From the NCBI RefSeq assembly GCF_034048115.1, contig NZ_CP139145.1:3844001-3908000 (forward strand): a DNA stretch of 64,000 nucleotides, read 5' to 3'. Position numbers and translations under genes: made by a program. Of the stretch, positions 1-9,127 are shown piece by piece; within the stretch, counting starts at the first letter, position 1, and each line of letters starts with the position of its first letter. A model generated the notes under the pieces. The model was not told where the DNA came from. It ran no database searches and worked only from the letters and a program-made list of their open reading frames with translations. Source of the DNA: Pseudarthrobacter sp. IC2-21 (lineage in GTDB: Bacteria > Actinomycetota > Actinomycetes > Actinomycetales > Micrococcaceae).

Positions 1-595
1 TCTTGTCCACGCCGTTGTCCAGGGTGGCGGAGAACAGCAGGCGCTGGCCCTGGCTGGGGGTCATGTCCATGAGCTTCTTGACCACGGGCAGAAAGCCGAG
101 GTCGGCCATGTGGTCGGCCTCGTCCAGGACGGTGACCTCAACGGCTTCGAGGGTCAGGATGCGCTGGCGGATGAGGTCCTCCAGGCGGCCCGGGCAGGCA
201 ATGACGATGTCGACGCCGGCGCGCAGGGCCTTTTCCTGACGGGCCTGGGAGATGCCGCCGTAGATCACGGTGGTGTTCAGGCCCATGGCCTTGGCCATCG
301 GCTCGATGGTGGCATTGATCTGGGTGGCCAGTTCGCGGGTCGGTGCAAGGACCAGGCCCATGGGGCGGCCGGGCTTCCGGAAGTGCTTTGCTTCCCGCTC
401 AGCGAGTCTTGCTACAAGCGGGATGGCGAAAGCGATGGTCTTTCCGGAGCCGGTACGGCCGCGGCCCAGGACGTCGCGTCCGGCCAGGGTGTCCGGGAGG
501 GTCTTGACCTGGATGGGGAATGGCTCAACGATTCCCTGGGCTGTGAGGGTCTCGGCAAGTTCTTTGGGCGTGCCGAGGGCAGCAAAAGTAGTCAT
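1..595 (-). CDS. DEAD-box RNA helicase, 5' part (cut by window edge)
   Basis: Reading the minus strand from ATG at 595-593 gives an open frame that runs off the window after about 198 residues. It contains the N-terminal RecA domain of an ATP-dependent RNA helicase, which unwinds structured RNA: a Q-motif region (EPFPIQ), motif I GRTGSGKT, motif Ia PTRELA, a GG motif, CPGR in place of the usual TPGR, motif II DEAD and motif III SAT. The second RecA domain lies outside the window. The start is placed where homology begins (MTTFAALGTPKELAETL). The plus-strand open frames across this stretch are shadows. A 400-nt leader with a hairpin precedes it, so regulation by leader structure is possible. 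The family call is firm; the specific cellular role is unknown. Confidence 0.93.
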   Translation of the reverse strand, partial: MTTFAALGTPKELAETLTAQGIVEPFPIQVKTLPDTLAGRDVLGRGRTGSGKTIAFAIPLVARLAEREAKHFRKPGRPMGLVLAPTRELATQINATIEPMAKAMGLNTTVIYGGISQARQEKALRAGVDIVIACPGRLEDLIRQRILTLEAVEVTVLDEADHMADLGFLPVVKKLMDMTPSQGQRLLFSATLDNGVDK

Positions 596-767
596 AGATT
601 CAAGGTCTTTCAGGCGGTATCCAGGTGGATATCGGCCCCCGATGCCGGTTGGCTCAAGGGTTTCGCCGAAGAAAATTCAGGTGATCAACCGGGCTGCTGC
701 CCATATCGGGGCGGCTGACGGGACCAAATGGAACGCGTTCATCGACGCAGGATGTGCCTCTCACATG

Positions 768-836
768 AAAAAACCCGCTTCCCAAACAATTGGGACTCCA
801 CACATCAGGGAATCCACAGATCCGGGAGCAAGCGGG
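768..836 (-). terminator. Hairpin plus T-run in helicase leader
   Basis: On the minus strand CCCGCTT pairs with AAGCGGG (830-836 with 774-780) and is followed directly by six T (768-773). The roughly 50-nt apical part contains a smaller CCCAATTGTTTGGG hairpin. The layout is that of an intrinsic terminator about 170 nt upstream of the helicase start, either ending a small RNA or acting as an attenuator. Termination itself is inferred. Confidence 0.45.
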
Positions 837-909
837 CATCACTGCACATCAAGTTCCCTAAGCATAGCATCCCGTCGGCCGGAGCCCCGATTCCTGCCCG
901 GCGCACCCG

Positions 910-974
910 CCCATGTAGGTAGCGCTATGTGTCGTTTTGACCCCTCAAAACGACACATAGCGCTACTCAGTTGG
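910..974. repeat. Dispersed palindromic repeat, copy 1
   Basis: Perfect 22-bp inverted repeat (arms 919-940 and 945-966) around a CCCC loop. Each arm starts GTAGCGCTATG and ends GTCGTTTTGA. The outer flanks are partly complementary and end in TTGGG. The core TGTCGTTTTGA/TCAAAACGACA recurs at 13695-13720 and 50643-50668. It lies about 57 bp upstream of a methyltransferase gene. Confidence 0.85.
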
Positions 975-1030
975 GGGGATGCGCCGCCCGGACCGTTGCC
1001 TTCCACGCCGGGCCGGGGCAGGCTTGGGGC

Positions 1031-1753
1031 ATGACTGCACAGGGCGAGGGCCATCACCACGGAACGCACGACGGCGACACCCGCCAAGGCGACCAGCGGC
1101 AGCAAAGCGCCGCTGAGGCCTGGGACGAAAGATACGGCAGCAAGCCGCAGATCTGGAGCGGCAAACCCAACGCCCAGCTGGTCCGCGAAGGCGACGGGCT
1201 GCGGCCGGGCAAGGCACTTGACCTGGGATGCGGCGAGGGCGCCGACGCCATCTGGCTCGCGCAGCGGGGCTGGACCGTCACCGCCGTCGACGTTTCCGCC
1301 GTGGCCCTGGAACGCGCGGCGAGGCACGAACAGGACGCCCTGGACCGCGAGAGCGTGCATGCCGGCCCCGGCGCCATTGCCAGCCGCATCCACTGGGAAC
1401 AGTGCGACCTGGAAGCGTGGCACCCCACCGAGAAGTACGATCTCGTGTCCTCCCATTTCCTGCACGGTCCCCAGCTGGTGTGGCCGACGGCACTGCGGAC
1501 CGCGGCTGCCGCGGTCAAGCCGGGCGGCACGCTGCTGATTGTGGGTCACCACCCCCACCGCCTGCCGCCGTGGGGAAACCACACCCACCCGGACATGTTC
1601 TACTCCCCGGAGCAGCTCGTGCAGGAGCTTGGCATCAAGTCCCCTGACTGGCAGGTGGAGGTCAGCACCACGCGGGACCGGCCGGCCACGGGCCCGGACG
1701 GCCAGGAGGTCGTGATCGCCGATACCGTGCTCCGCGCCACCCGCCTCGCCTGA
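1031..1753 (+). CDS. Class I SAM-dependent methyltransferase
   Basis: A 240-residue protein with a Rossmann-type methyltransferase fold: SAM-binding motif I ALDLGCGEGADAIWLA around residue 60, then the acidic residue ending strand 2 (VTAVDVS). It looks like the TehB/thiopurine-methyltransferase-like group of small soluble enzymes; the substrate cannot be told. The frame is open further upstream to a GTG at 971, but ATG 1031 starts just before a His-rich low-complexity leader and avoids the palindromic repeat region. It converges exactly with the MFS gene: its TGA abuts that gene's stop codon with no gap. Confidence 0.85.
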   Translation: MTAQGEGHHHGTHDGDTRQGDQRQQSAAEAWDERYGSKPQIWSGKPNAQLVREGDGLRPGKALDLGCGEGADAIWLAQRGWTVTAVDVSAVALERAARHEQDALDRESVHAGPGAIASRIHWEQCDLEAWHPTEKYDLVSSHFLHGPQLVWPTALRTAAAAVKPGGTLLIVGHHPHRLPPWGNHTHPDMFYSPEQLVQELGIKSPDWQVEVSTTRDRPATGPDGQEVVIADTVLRATRLA

Positions 1754-3157
1754 CTACTGAGGCGGCCGCGCCGCCTTCCCGGCGCTCCCCACCCGCGGCG
1801 CCACGGCCACCGCGGCGACGGCGAGCACGGCCGTCAGGGCGAACACTCCCGCGAACGATTCCGCCGTCGTCGTAAATGCCGCGAAGACGATTCCGGTGGT
1901 AGCCAGGGAGAGCGCGCCGCCCAGCGAATCCCCGATGGACATGGCCGAACTGTTGAAGCCCTCGTTCTCCTTCGTGGACAGCGCCAGTGTCATGACACTG
2001 AGCCGCGGATAGAGCAGCCCCATGCCGCCGCCGGCGAAGGTCCAGCCGGCAATCGCGACGACGGCAGGCCAGTGGAGTGCCGCCGTCGCCAGCGTGAGCA
2101 TGATGGCGGCCAGCACCAGCAGTGAGCCGATGCGCACGGCGGCTCGGTGCTGCAGCCGGCCGCCGAGCCGGCCCTGGATGGCGGCGGCACCGGCCCACGC
2201 CACCGCACCTGCGGTCAGTGCCAGTCCGGCGAACGTCGGCGCAAATGCGTATTGGTCGATCAGCAGGTAGGGCAGGTAGACCTCGGCACCGAAAAACGAA
2301 GCGGCGGCCAGCCCGCGCGTCAGGATCACACTCGGCAGGCCGCGGCGTGCGAGCAGCGTTCCCCGGGGCACCAGCGGGCGCACGGCAATCAAGGCAATGA
2401 CAACGGCGGCCGCGGCCAGGAGCGCCGGGGTTGCGGGGAAGCCCGCAACGGTCACGTCCGCGGAGAGGTTCAGGCCCAGGACGGCGAGCGCGGCGAGCGC
2501 AGCCCAGGCGATCCGGCCCACGGCCCAGGGCGGGAGGGTTGCCTGTTCGGGCTGGCCGTCCATGCCGCGGAGCACCGGGACGATCATGACCAGCGCAGGC
2601 ACCACCAGCCCCACCACGCCGAGGAACACCCAGTGCCAGCTCAGGACCTGCGCCACGATGCCTGCCGCGAAGGGCCCCACCAGCGACGGAATGACCCACG
2701 CGGCGGAGAAGGCGGCGAAGATGCCCGGGTGCAGGGTTGCAGGGTAGACCCGGGCCACCACCACATAGAGCGCCACGGTCAGGGCCCCGCCGCCCAGCCC
2801 CTGCACCAGCCGGCCCGCCACCAGCACGGGCATGGACACGGCGGTGCCGGCGATGATCAGGCCCAGCATGAACAGGGCCACGGAGGCGTAAAGCGGCAGG
2901 GTGGGTCCCCGGCGGTCGGACCAGTTGCCGGCCGCCACCATCCCGATAACCCCGGTGGCCATGGGCCCGGCAAAGGCCAGCGCGTACAGGCTGGCGCCGT
3001 TCAGCTCGCGGCTGACCACGGGCATGATGGTGGTCACCGCCAGCGATTCGAACGCCGCCAGGAACACCAGGGAGCACGCGCCGATGGTCACCCACAGGTA
3101 CGGCCGCTGCAGGATCCCGGCGGTGGTCCCCGTTGAGGGGAGGGTGGAGTCTCGCAC
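1754..3157 (-). CDS. MFS drug/metabolite exporter
   Basis: A 467-residue integral membrane protein of the major facilitator superfamily, resembling the DHA2 drug:H+ antiporter group. The first membrane segment carries FESLAVTTIMPVV, the loop after TM2 has a WSDRRGP motif A variant, and TM5 holds a glycine-rich antiporter-type stretch (SAAWVIPSLVGPFAAG). Many hydrophobic helices follow. It is the last gene of the minus-strand operon, 3 bp after the hydrolase gene, so it may export a product or toxic intermediate of that pathway. The substrate is unknown. Confidence 0.88.
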   Translation of the reverse strand: MRDSTLPSTGTTAGILQRPYLWVTIGACSLVFLAAFESLAVTTIMPVVSRELNGASLYALAFAGPMATGVIGMVAAGNWSDRRGPTLPLYASVALFMLGLIIAGTAVSMPVLVAGRLVQGLGGGALTVALYVVVARVYPATLHPGIFAAFSAAWVIPSLVGPFAAGIVAQVLSWHWVFLGVVGLVVPALVMIVPVLRGMDGQPEQATLPPWAVGRIAWAALAALAVLGLNLSADVTVAGFPATPALLAAAAVVIALIAVRPLVPRGTLLARRGLPSVILTRGLAAASFFGAEVYLPYLLIDQYAFAPTFAGLALTAGAVAWAGAAAIQGRLGGRLQHRAAVRIGSLLVLAAIMLTLATAALHWPAVVAIAGWTFAGGGMGLLYPRLSVMTLALSTKENEGFNSSAMSIGDSLGGALSLATTGIVFAAFTTTAESFAGVFALTAVLAVAAVAVAPRVGSAGKAARPPQ

Positions 3158-3160
3158 GTT

Positions 3161-4066
3161 TCAGCGTACCGCCAGGGCCTCCTGCACACTCTCCGCCACG
3201 GCCCGGGCCCCCGCCTTGCCCATGACAATCGTGTAATGGTTGACGTCCGGCACCTCCCGGACGCGGAGGGTCGGCAGCTTCTCCGCCCAGTCCTCAAGAT
3301 AGCCGGGCGAGTACAGGGCGGCGGGCTCGTTGAGGAGGCCGCGCGGCGCCCGGAGCACCTGGGCGTCGACGGCCAGCTCATCCAGCGCCTTAAGGAGCGA
3401 TGCGCCCCGGTGGAGCTCGGCGGTGTCCTCCGCCATGGCCTCGTAGCGGGTGGCCGGCTTCAGGTCCGGCTCCTCCCCCGTCAGGTCGTAGTCCACATAG
3501 TCCTCCACCAGCGGGGTCCAGTCCGCGCTGAACGCCGGGTGCTGCCGCCAGAAGGACCGGTAGACCTCACGGCTGGGGAACGTGGAGTTCAGGCGTTCGG
3601 CGGCCGGCCCCAGTACTGCGGCCACCACGTCCTCGTCCGAGATTCCGGCGGGCACCTGCAGCGGCAGCCCGCCGTCCACCAGGACCAGCGAACGAACCCG
3701 CTCGGGGAACAGGTTCGCGAGGACCAGCGCGGCAAAGGCGCCCATGGAATGCCCGACAACCACCACCGGCCCCGTGGTGAGCGCGGCCAGGACGGCGGCC
3801 AGGTCCTGCGCATGTGTGGGCATCCCGTAAGGCCCGGGCAGCATGTTGCTGCGGCCGCGGCCCCGCAGGTCGGGAGCGATGATCCGGACCCCGGGCAGGG
3901 CCTCGGCCAGGTACGGCCATGCCTTATGCGAGGCCGTAACGCCGTGGACGGCCAGGATGGTGGGCGCCACGGGATCGTCCGGGCCCCACAGTGCGGTGTG
4001 CAGGGTGCCGCCGCGGACCTCGACGTCGGTGGTCCGGTAGCCGGTGCCGTTGGCTGCTTGCGTCAT
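3161..4066 (-). CDS. Alpha/beta-fold hydrolase
   Basis: A 301-residue soluble hydrolase. Visible elements are the oxyanion-hole HGVTASH (41-47), the DLRGRGRS loop (66-73) typical of esterases and C-C bond hydrolases, the nucleophile elbow GHSMG with Ser107, and a C-terminal VNHY that supplies the catalytic His. There is a cap region between residues 130 and 220. Its ATG overlaps the stop of the preceding tetR gene by 4 nt, so it is translationally coupled. Lying with an acyl-CoA ligase and a solute importer, it may hydrolyse an ester, lactone or ring-cleavage product; the exact substrate is unknown. Confidence 0.88.
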   Translation of the reverse strand: MTQAANGTGYRTTDVEVRGGTLHTALWGPDDPVAPTILAVHGVTASHKAWPYLAEALPGVRIIAPDLRGRGRSNMLPGPYGMPTHAQDLAAVLAALTTGPVVVVGHSMGAFAALVLANLFPERVRSLVLVDGGLPLQVPAGISDEDVVAAVLGPAAERLNSTFPSREVYRSFWRQHPAFSADWTPLVEDYVDYDLTGEEPDLKPATRYEAMAEDTAELHRGASLLKALDELAVDAQVLRAPRGLLNEPAALYSPGYLEDWAEKLPTLRVREVPDVNHYTIVMGKAGARAVAESVQEALAVR

Positions 4067-4716
4067 GGGGCTTTCCCTTCCTGGAGCGGGGTGGAATCTG
4101 GGGTGGGCGCGAGGGCCCGTTCGATGAACTGCATCATTTCCTCGAACACGTCCTCCGGAACGTCCGGACGGGCGCCCGGGACCGGATCGGTGCCTTCTTC
4201 ATCCCAGAGCACCCAGCGCATGCCGATCAGTTCACCGATGCCCATCAGCGCCCAGGCGGCAACAGTGGGATCCATGTCCCGGACCTCGCCGGTGAGCTGG
4301 GCAGCCTTAAGTCCGGCAATGTAGCCGTCCACAATGCGCGTGTAGTGCAGCCGCAGGGCGCCGGGGGAAACGAACTCGGCCTGGCGGATGATCCGGTACA
4401 GCGCCGGGTGCTGCGCCGTGAACCGGAAGAACGCCCGGAAGCCGGCACGTTCGGCCTCAATCCGGGTACCGGCGTTGCGGGCGGCGTCGGTCATGGCATG
4501 CCGGACCCGCCGGTTGAGGTCCTCCACCACCTCGTCAAAAATGGCCTGCTTGCCGTCGAAGTACAGGTAAAAGGTTCCGAGCCCGACGCCGGCCTCTTCA
4601 GTGATCTTGACGATCGAGGCTTCGTGATAGCCCACGGAGGCAAACACCGCTTCGGCGGCTTCCAGCAGTTTGGCTTTGGTCCGGGTGCCCCTGGCGGTGC
4701 GTGGCTGGGCGCTCAT
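4063..4716 (-). CDS. TetR-family transcriptional regulator
   Basis: A 217-residue repressor. The N-terminal helix-turn-helix spans about residues 10-56 (RTKAKLLEAAEAVFASVGYHE, then GVGLGTFYLYFDGK, the recognition helix), followed by an all-helical ligand-binding domain. It sits inside the transport/ligase operon, overlapping the ligase stop and the hydrolase start by 4 nt each, so it is probably the local regulator and subject to feedback. Its effector may be the acyl-CoA made by the neighbouring ligase, as in FadR-type TetR proteins; that is inference. Candidate operators lie upstream of the first operon gene. Confidence 0.92.
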   Translation of the reverse strand: MSAQPRTARGTRTKAKLLEAAEAVFASVGYHEASIVKITEEAGVGLGTFYLYFDGKQAIFDEVVEDLNRRVRHAMTDAARNAGTRIEAERAGFRAFFRFTAQHPALYRIIRQAEFVSPGALRLHYTRIVDGYIAGLKAAQLTGEVRDMDPTVAAWALMGIGELIGMRWVLWDEEGTDPVPGARPDVPEDVFEEMMQFIERALAPTPDSTPLQEGKAP

Positions 4717-6311
4717 GGCCGGCCGCCTTCCGCGTGCGCAGCCGGTGCGCGGCCGGCGAGTTCCTGCCGCAGCCTGGCGCGCAGCACCTTGTTCAGCGCC
4801 GTGCGGGGCAGGGTCCCGACCATCGAGATGGTGGCGGGGACCTTGACGGCGGACAGCTGGGCGGCACAGTGCTCGAGCAGTTCCTGCTCATCCGTGGCCA
4901 TACCGGCGCGCACCACCACAAAGGCCGCTCCGGTTTCGCCCCAGCGCTCATCCTGGACACCCACGACGGCGGCCTGTGCCACGGCGGGGTGGGCCAGCAG
5001 GACCGCCTCAACCTCGGCCGGGGCAACGTTTTCGCCGCCGGAAATGTAGATGTCCTTGAGCCGGTCCACCACCCGGATGTACCCGTCGGCGTCGCGTTCC
5101 ACCAGGTCACCGGTGTGCAGCCAGCCGCCGGCGAGCACGGCCGCCGTCGCGGCAGGGTCGCGGAAATATCCGGCGAACACGCCGGGTCCTGCCACCAGCA
5201 ACTCGCCGGTGGCGGCGCCGTCGAGCACTTCGCCGGTGACCGGATCGGCAACCGCGACGGCCACGTGCGGGTACGCCTTGCCGGAGTAGCCCACCATTCG
5301 TTCGGCGTCCTCGTTGGCCAGGCACAGCACGTTGGGCGAGGCCTCCGTGAGCCCGTAACCCTGGCTAAGGGCCACGCCCCGGCGGTGCCAGATCCGCAGC
5401 AGCGGCGCCGGCATGGGCGCGCCGCCCACCACGGCATGGCGCAGGTTGCTGAGGTCGCTCTGTGCGAAGTCCGGGTGCTCGGCCAGCATCCGGTACTGGG
5501 TGGGGACGCCCATCAGCATGGTCACCCGGCGCTCGGCGATGAGTTGGAGCACCCGGCCCGGTTCGAAACCCCGTTCCAGGACCACTGTGGCACCGGCCCA
5601 CCAGGCCAGCAGCGGCTGGATGTTCCAGCCGCCCACATGGAACTGGGGCAGGACGGCCAGGACAACGTCGGTGCTGGCCATGTCCAGGGTCCGGGAGAGC
5701 GAGAGGTTCGTCCAGAAGCAGTTCGCGTGGGTCAGCACGGCGGCCTTGCTGGCCCCCTCGGTGCCGGAAGTGAAGATCATCAGGAGGGCGTCGTCGTCGC
5801 GCACTGCCCTGGCGGGTTCCGCTGGAACCATCTCCGGGCGGAGCAGGCGCGTCGGTGCGGGCACGGACTTTTCGACGCCGCCGGGGCCGGGCGCCGCGGT
5901 CCGTGGCGGTTGGGGCAGCAGCGAGCACGCCGCGGCGGCCAGGGCGTCCAGGTCATCTTCCACCAGCAGCAGCTGCGGATCCGCCAGGCCAAGCTGGGCG
6001 GAGAGTTCGCGGGGCGAGAGCCGCCACGAGAGCGGCACCAGCACCAGCCCGGCCTTGGCGCAGGCGAAGAAGGCCACCACGTGGTCCGAGCTGTTGCCGG
6101 TCAGGGTGGCGATCCTGTCGCCAGTAACGTAACCGGCGGCCCGGAATGCTGCCGCGAGGTTGGCCGCCCGCCGTTCCAGTTCGGCGTAGGTCAGGGTGAG
6201 CCCGCGGTCGTCGATGGCGATCCGGTGCGGCGTGGCGAGGCTGCGGTCCGTGGTCCAGCGGCCCAGGGTGTGCAGCCCGTCCGCGTGGCCCGGCCCGCTG
6301 GTGCCGGTCAT
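4713..6311 (-). CDS. Acyl-CoA synthetase (AMP-binding ligase)
   Basis: A 532-residue ANL-superfamily enzyme that activates a carboxylic acid to its CoA thioester through an acyl-AMP. Visible motifs: P-loop FTSGTEGASKAA (usually YTSGTTGxPKG), GYGLTEASP (A5), TGDL (A7), the hinge DRLKDIYISGGENV (A8) and the catalytic lysine in ALNKVL near the C terminus. The order in the operon (importer, then ligase) suggests it activates the imported acid. The P-loop has Glu-Gly-Ala where Thr-Gly-x is usual, a mild variation. It overlaps both neighbours by 4 nt. A medium-chain, aromatic or terpenoid acid is possible; the sequence does not decide. Confidence 0.92.
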   Translation of the reverse strand: MTGTSGPGHADGLHTLGRWTTDRSLATPHRIAIDDRGLTLTYAELERRAANLAAAFRAAGYVTGDRIATLTGNSSDHVVAFFACAKAGLVLVPLSWRLSPRELSAQLGLADPQLLLVEDDLDALAAAACSLLPQPPRTAAPGPGGVEKSVPAPTRLLRPEMVPAEPARAVRDDDALLMIFTSGTEGASKAAVLTHANCFWTNLSLSRTLDMASTDVVLAVLPQFHVGGWNIQPLLAWWAGATVVLERGFEPGRVLQLIAERRVTMLMGVPTQYRMLAEHPDFAQSDLSNLRHAVVGGAPMPAPLLRIWHRRGVALSQGYGLTEASPNVLCLANEDAERMVGYSGKAYPHVAVAVADPVTGEVLDGAATGELLVAGPGVFAGYFRDPAATAAVLAGGWLHTGDLVERDADGYIRVVDRLKDIYISGGENVAPAEVEAVLLAHPAVAQAAVVGVQDERWGETGAAFVVVRAGMATDEQELLEHCAAQLSAVKVPATISMVGTLPRTALNKVLRARLRQELAGRAPAAHAEGGRP

Positions 6312-7501
6312 GCGGCCTCCTCCAGGATTTCCCGGGACTTCTGTACCCGGTCCCCGCCGCGACGGCTGCGGCGCTGTGCCAGCCGCTGGGCGGTTCCCGT
6401 CAGGCCGCCGGGGAGGAAAAGCACCACCAGAACGAACAGGGTACCGAGGATGAACAGCGGTTCTGACAACGGCACCCGCAGGATGTCCGGGAGCGCATCG
6501 ATCGCGTCAGAGTTCGCCAGCGCCGTGAGCCGCTGGTCCAGGATGGTGTAAAAGACGCCGCCGATCACCGCGCCCCAGCGTGAGCCCACCCCGCCCAGGA
6601 CCACCATGACCAGCAGGGTGATGGTGAGGTCGGCGGACACGGCCCGGGGCACGGCGCCGCTTTGCAGCAACAGGAAGACCATGCCGATGATGCAGACCAG
6701 AACGGCGGAGACCACAAAGATCAGCAGTTTGACCAGATAGGGCTGCAGGCCGAGTATGCGGACGCGGAGCTCGTTCTCCCGGACGGCCGCCGCAACATGG
6801 CCGGCGCGCGAGGACTGGACCCACGTGACAATGATGAACACGGCCACCAGGACAGCCAGCGCCAGCCAGTAGAGGTTGCGGGTGTTGACCACTCCCACCA
6901 GGAACGCCGGCAGGTTGTCCGTGCGCAGTGTGAGGCCTTCATCGCCACCGGTGACGCCTTCCGGATTCCTCCCGACCACCACCGATCCGGCCTGCGCGAA
7001 GGCCAGGGTGACCATGGCGAACGGGATGCCGCTGACCCGCAGGCTGATGCTGCCCACCACATGGGCCAGCACAATCACCACCAGCAGCGTCAGGCCCATG
7101 GCCGGCAGCAGCGGGATGTCCAGGTTCTGCAGGATGATGGCCAGCCCGTAGACGCCGGCGCCGAAGTACAGGGCATGGCCGAAGGAGAGCAGCCCGGCGA
7201 CGCCCAGCAGCAGGTGGTACGTGAGGGCGGCAGCGGCCATCAGCATGCACATGGCCAGCAGCTGCAGCGACCCCGGCGTGTAGGTCGGCCCGGGCAGCAC
7301 GCCGGGCAGGGACAGATTGAGCAGCGGCAGCAGGACCAGCAGGACAATTCCCGCAATTCCGACGGCGGCGCCCACCACCCTGCCGCGGGTGAGGCGCGGG
7401 CGCGGGCCACCGCCGTCGGCTGCGTTGCGGCGGGACGTAGCCGGCCCCGCGGGATTGCCGCTGGTGTCCTGGGTTTCGGTGGCGTCGGTTTCGGTGGTCA
7501 T
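6308..7501 (-). CDS. HAAT-type ABC transporter permease, LivM-like
   Basis: A 397-residue inner-membrane permease of the branched-chain amino acid (LivM) family. About 45 hydrophilic residues precede the first membrane helix; about ten helices follow. The family hallmarks LLSFGHALYFGAGVYG (near 110-125) and VVLGGVGSRWGAVIGG (near 315-330) are clear. It pairs with the LivH-like permease encoded directly upstream with a 4-nt overlap. Its context with a CoA ligase argues for an organic acid rather than an amino acid substrate, since Liv-type systems often carry aromatic or other carboxylates in soil actinobacteria. Confidence 0.92.
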   Translation of the reverse strand: MTTETDATETQDTSGNPAGPATSRRNAADGGGPRPRLTRGRVVGAAVGIAGIVLLVLLPLLNLSLPGVLPGPTYTPGSLQLLAMCMLMAAAALTYHLLLGVAGLLSFGHALYFGAGVYGLAIILQNLDIPLLPAMGLTLLVVIVLAHVVGSISLRVSGIPFAMVTLAFAQAGSVVVGRNPEGVTGGDEGLTLRTDNLPAFLVGVVNTRNLYWLALAVLVAVFIIVTWVQSSRAGHVAAAVRENELRVRILGLQPYLVKLLIFVVSAVLVCIIGMVFLLLQSGAVPRAVSADLTITLLVMVVLGGVGSRWGAVIGGVFYTILDQRLTALANSDAIDALPDILRVPLSEPLFILGTLFVLVVLFLPGGLTGTAQRLAQRRSRRGGDRVQKSREILEEAA

Positions 7502-8373
7502 GAGGTTCTCCCGAGCAGGCCGGAGGGACGGAACAGCAGCACAAGCGCCAGGGCCAGCACCACAACGAAGTCGCCGGTGCCGCCGAGGTAGAAGTTGGCG
7601 AACTGCTGCAGCACCGCGACAGCCACGGCGGCGATGGCCGCGCCGGTCAGGGAGCCGAGTCCGCCGATGACGGTGACGATGAAGGCGAAGATCAGCAACG
7701 AGCCGCCCAGCAGCGGGGACACGTAGCCGAAGTAGTGGGACGCCAGGACCCCGCCCAGGCCCGCCGCGGCGCCGCCGATGGTGAACACGAGGGTGAAGGC
7801 TTTGCGGACGTCGATGCCGAGCGCGGTGACCATGGACCGGTTCTCCACGCCGGCCCGGATGATCATGCCGTAGCGGGTGTTCTTCAGGAAGAAGACCAGG
7901 GCCAGCAGCACCAGGACGGCGGCGATGATGCAGATGAACCGGTCGTTGGGGATGCGGGCACCCAGGATTTCGGTGGTTTCCTTGAACCAGGCAGGGCCCT
8001 GGATGAACACGGGGTCGGTGCCCCAGATGCCGTCAAAGAGGGCCACCGCGGCGAGCGAGAGGCCCACCGTGATCAGGACCTGCTCGATGTGCCGCTGGTA
8101 GAGCCGGCGGATGAGGACGAACTCGGTGAACGCGGCGAACACGGCTCCGGCCACCGCCCCCGCCAGCAGGGACAGCAGGAACGTCCACCAGTTGTCGGCG
8201 CCGGTGCGGCGGGCGATTTCCCAGCCGGTGAAGGCGCCTAGGGTGAGGAACGCGCCGTGGGCAAAGTTCAGCACGCCCATCAGTCCGTAGATCAGGGACA
8301 GGCCGGCGGCCACCAGGAAATAGAGGGCTCCAAGGCCGAGCCCGGTGAACAGCAGGAGGACCACGGTGCTCAC
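7498..8373 (-). CDS. HAAT-type ABC transporter permease, LivH-like
   Basis: A 291-residue membrane permease with about eight helices. LivH hallmarks: LIYGLMGVLNFAHGAFLTLGAF (residues 28-49) and VIGGLGSLTGAAIAA near 235. It starts at GTG (8373) inside the end of the upstream ATPase gene (4-nt overlap), and this start fits the family's usual N terminus. It forms the channel with the LivM-like subunit and is powered by the two ATPases encoded upstream. Confidence 0.93.
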   Translation of the reverse strand: MSTVVLLLFTGLGLGALYFLVAAGLSLIYGLMGVLNFAHGAFLTLGAFTGWEIARRTGADNWWTFLLSLLAGAVAGAVFAAFTEFVLIRRLYQRHIEQVLITVGLSLAAVALFDGIWGTDPVFIQGPAWFKETTEILGARIPNDRFICIIAAVLVLLALVFFLKNTRYGMIIRAGVENRSMVTALGIDVRKAFTLVFTIGGAAAGLGGVLASHYFGYVSPLLGGSLLIFAFIVTVIGGLGSLTGAAIAAVAVAVLQQFANFYLGGTGDFVVVLALALVLLFRPSGLLGRTS

Positions 8374-9127
8374 AGGGCTGCTCCCTTCTCTGCCGGCGCG
8401 GCGGGGGGTGCCGGGGGTGCCGGGGGTGCCGTCTCGGTGGAGACGCCCAAGAGCCGGTGCGTCAGCGCGTCATCGTTGAGGAACTCCAGCGCATTTCCGG
8501 TGTGGACCACGCGGCCGCCGGAGAGGACCACGGCACCTTCGGCGAGCCGGCGGACCACCTGCAGGTTCTGTTCCACCAGCAGGATGGGGACGGTCCTGGC
8601 CGCCTCGGCGAGGGTTTCGGCCACTTCGGCAACGATCTTCGGGGCCAAACCCTTGGTGGGTTCATCCACAAGGAGGATTTTGTTGGTGTTCAGCAGGGCC
8701 CTGGCCAGCGACACCATCTGCTGCTGGCCGCCGGACAGCGTGCCGGCCATCTGGCCGGAGCGGGCCAGCAGGTCCGGGAAGAGGTCCTCCACGAGCTGCC
8801 GCCGCGGCGCGGCGTCGCGTTCGGCCAGCCGGAGGTTCTCGGCGACCGTCAGCTTGGAGAACACTTCGCGGTCCTCCGGGACGTAGCCCACGCCGCTGCG
8901 GATGATTTTGTAGGTTGGCTCCTTCTCCACCCGGACGCCGTCGAGTTCCACCAGGCCGCTGCGGTCGATCAGGCCGATGATGGCTTTGATGGTGCTGGTT
9001 TTTCCGACTCCGTTGCGGCCCAGGAGGGCCGTGATGCCGGTGGCCGGAACCGTGAAGGACACATCCTCCACCACCTGCTGGCCCGCGATGTGGGCGTTGA
9101 GTCCCTGGATCCGGAGGATGGGGGCGG

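Larger units (their letters stand above)
596..1030. other. Intergenic region, helicase leader and palindromic repeat
   Basis: No convincing gene in these 435 bases; the short open frames on both strands lack family features. It holds the presumed 5' leader of the helicase (minus strand), a hairpin followed by a T-run on that strand (768-836), and copy 1 of a dispersed palindromic repeat (910-974). The helicase and the methyltransferase diverge from here, so promoters for both should lie inside. Confidence 0.6.

Noticed and set aside
654..842. Minus-strand 62-codon frame in the helicase leader
   Set aside because: It spans the terminator-like hairpin, has no ribosome-binding site and no similarity that I can recognise.
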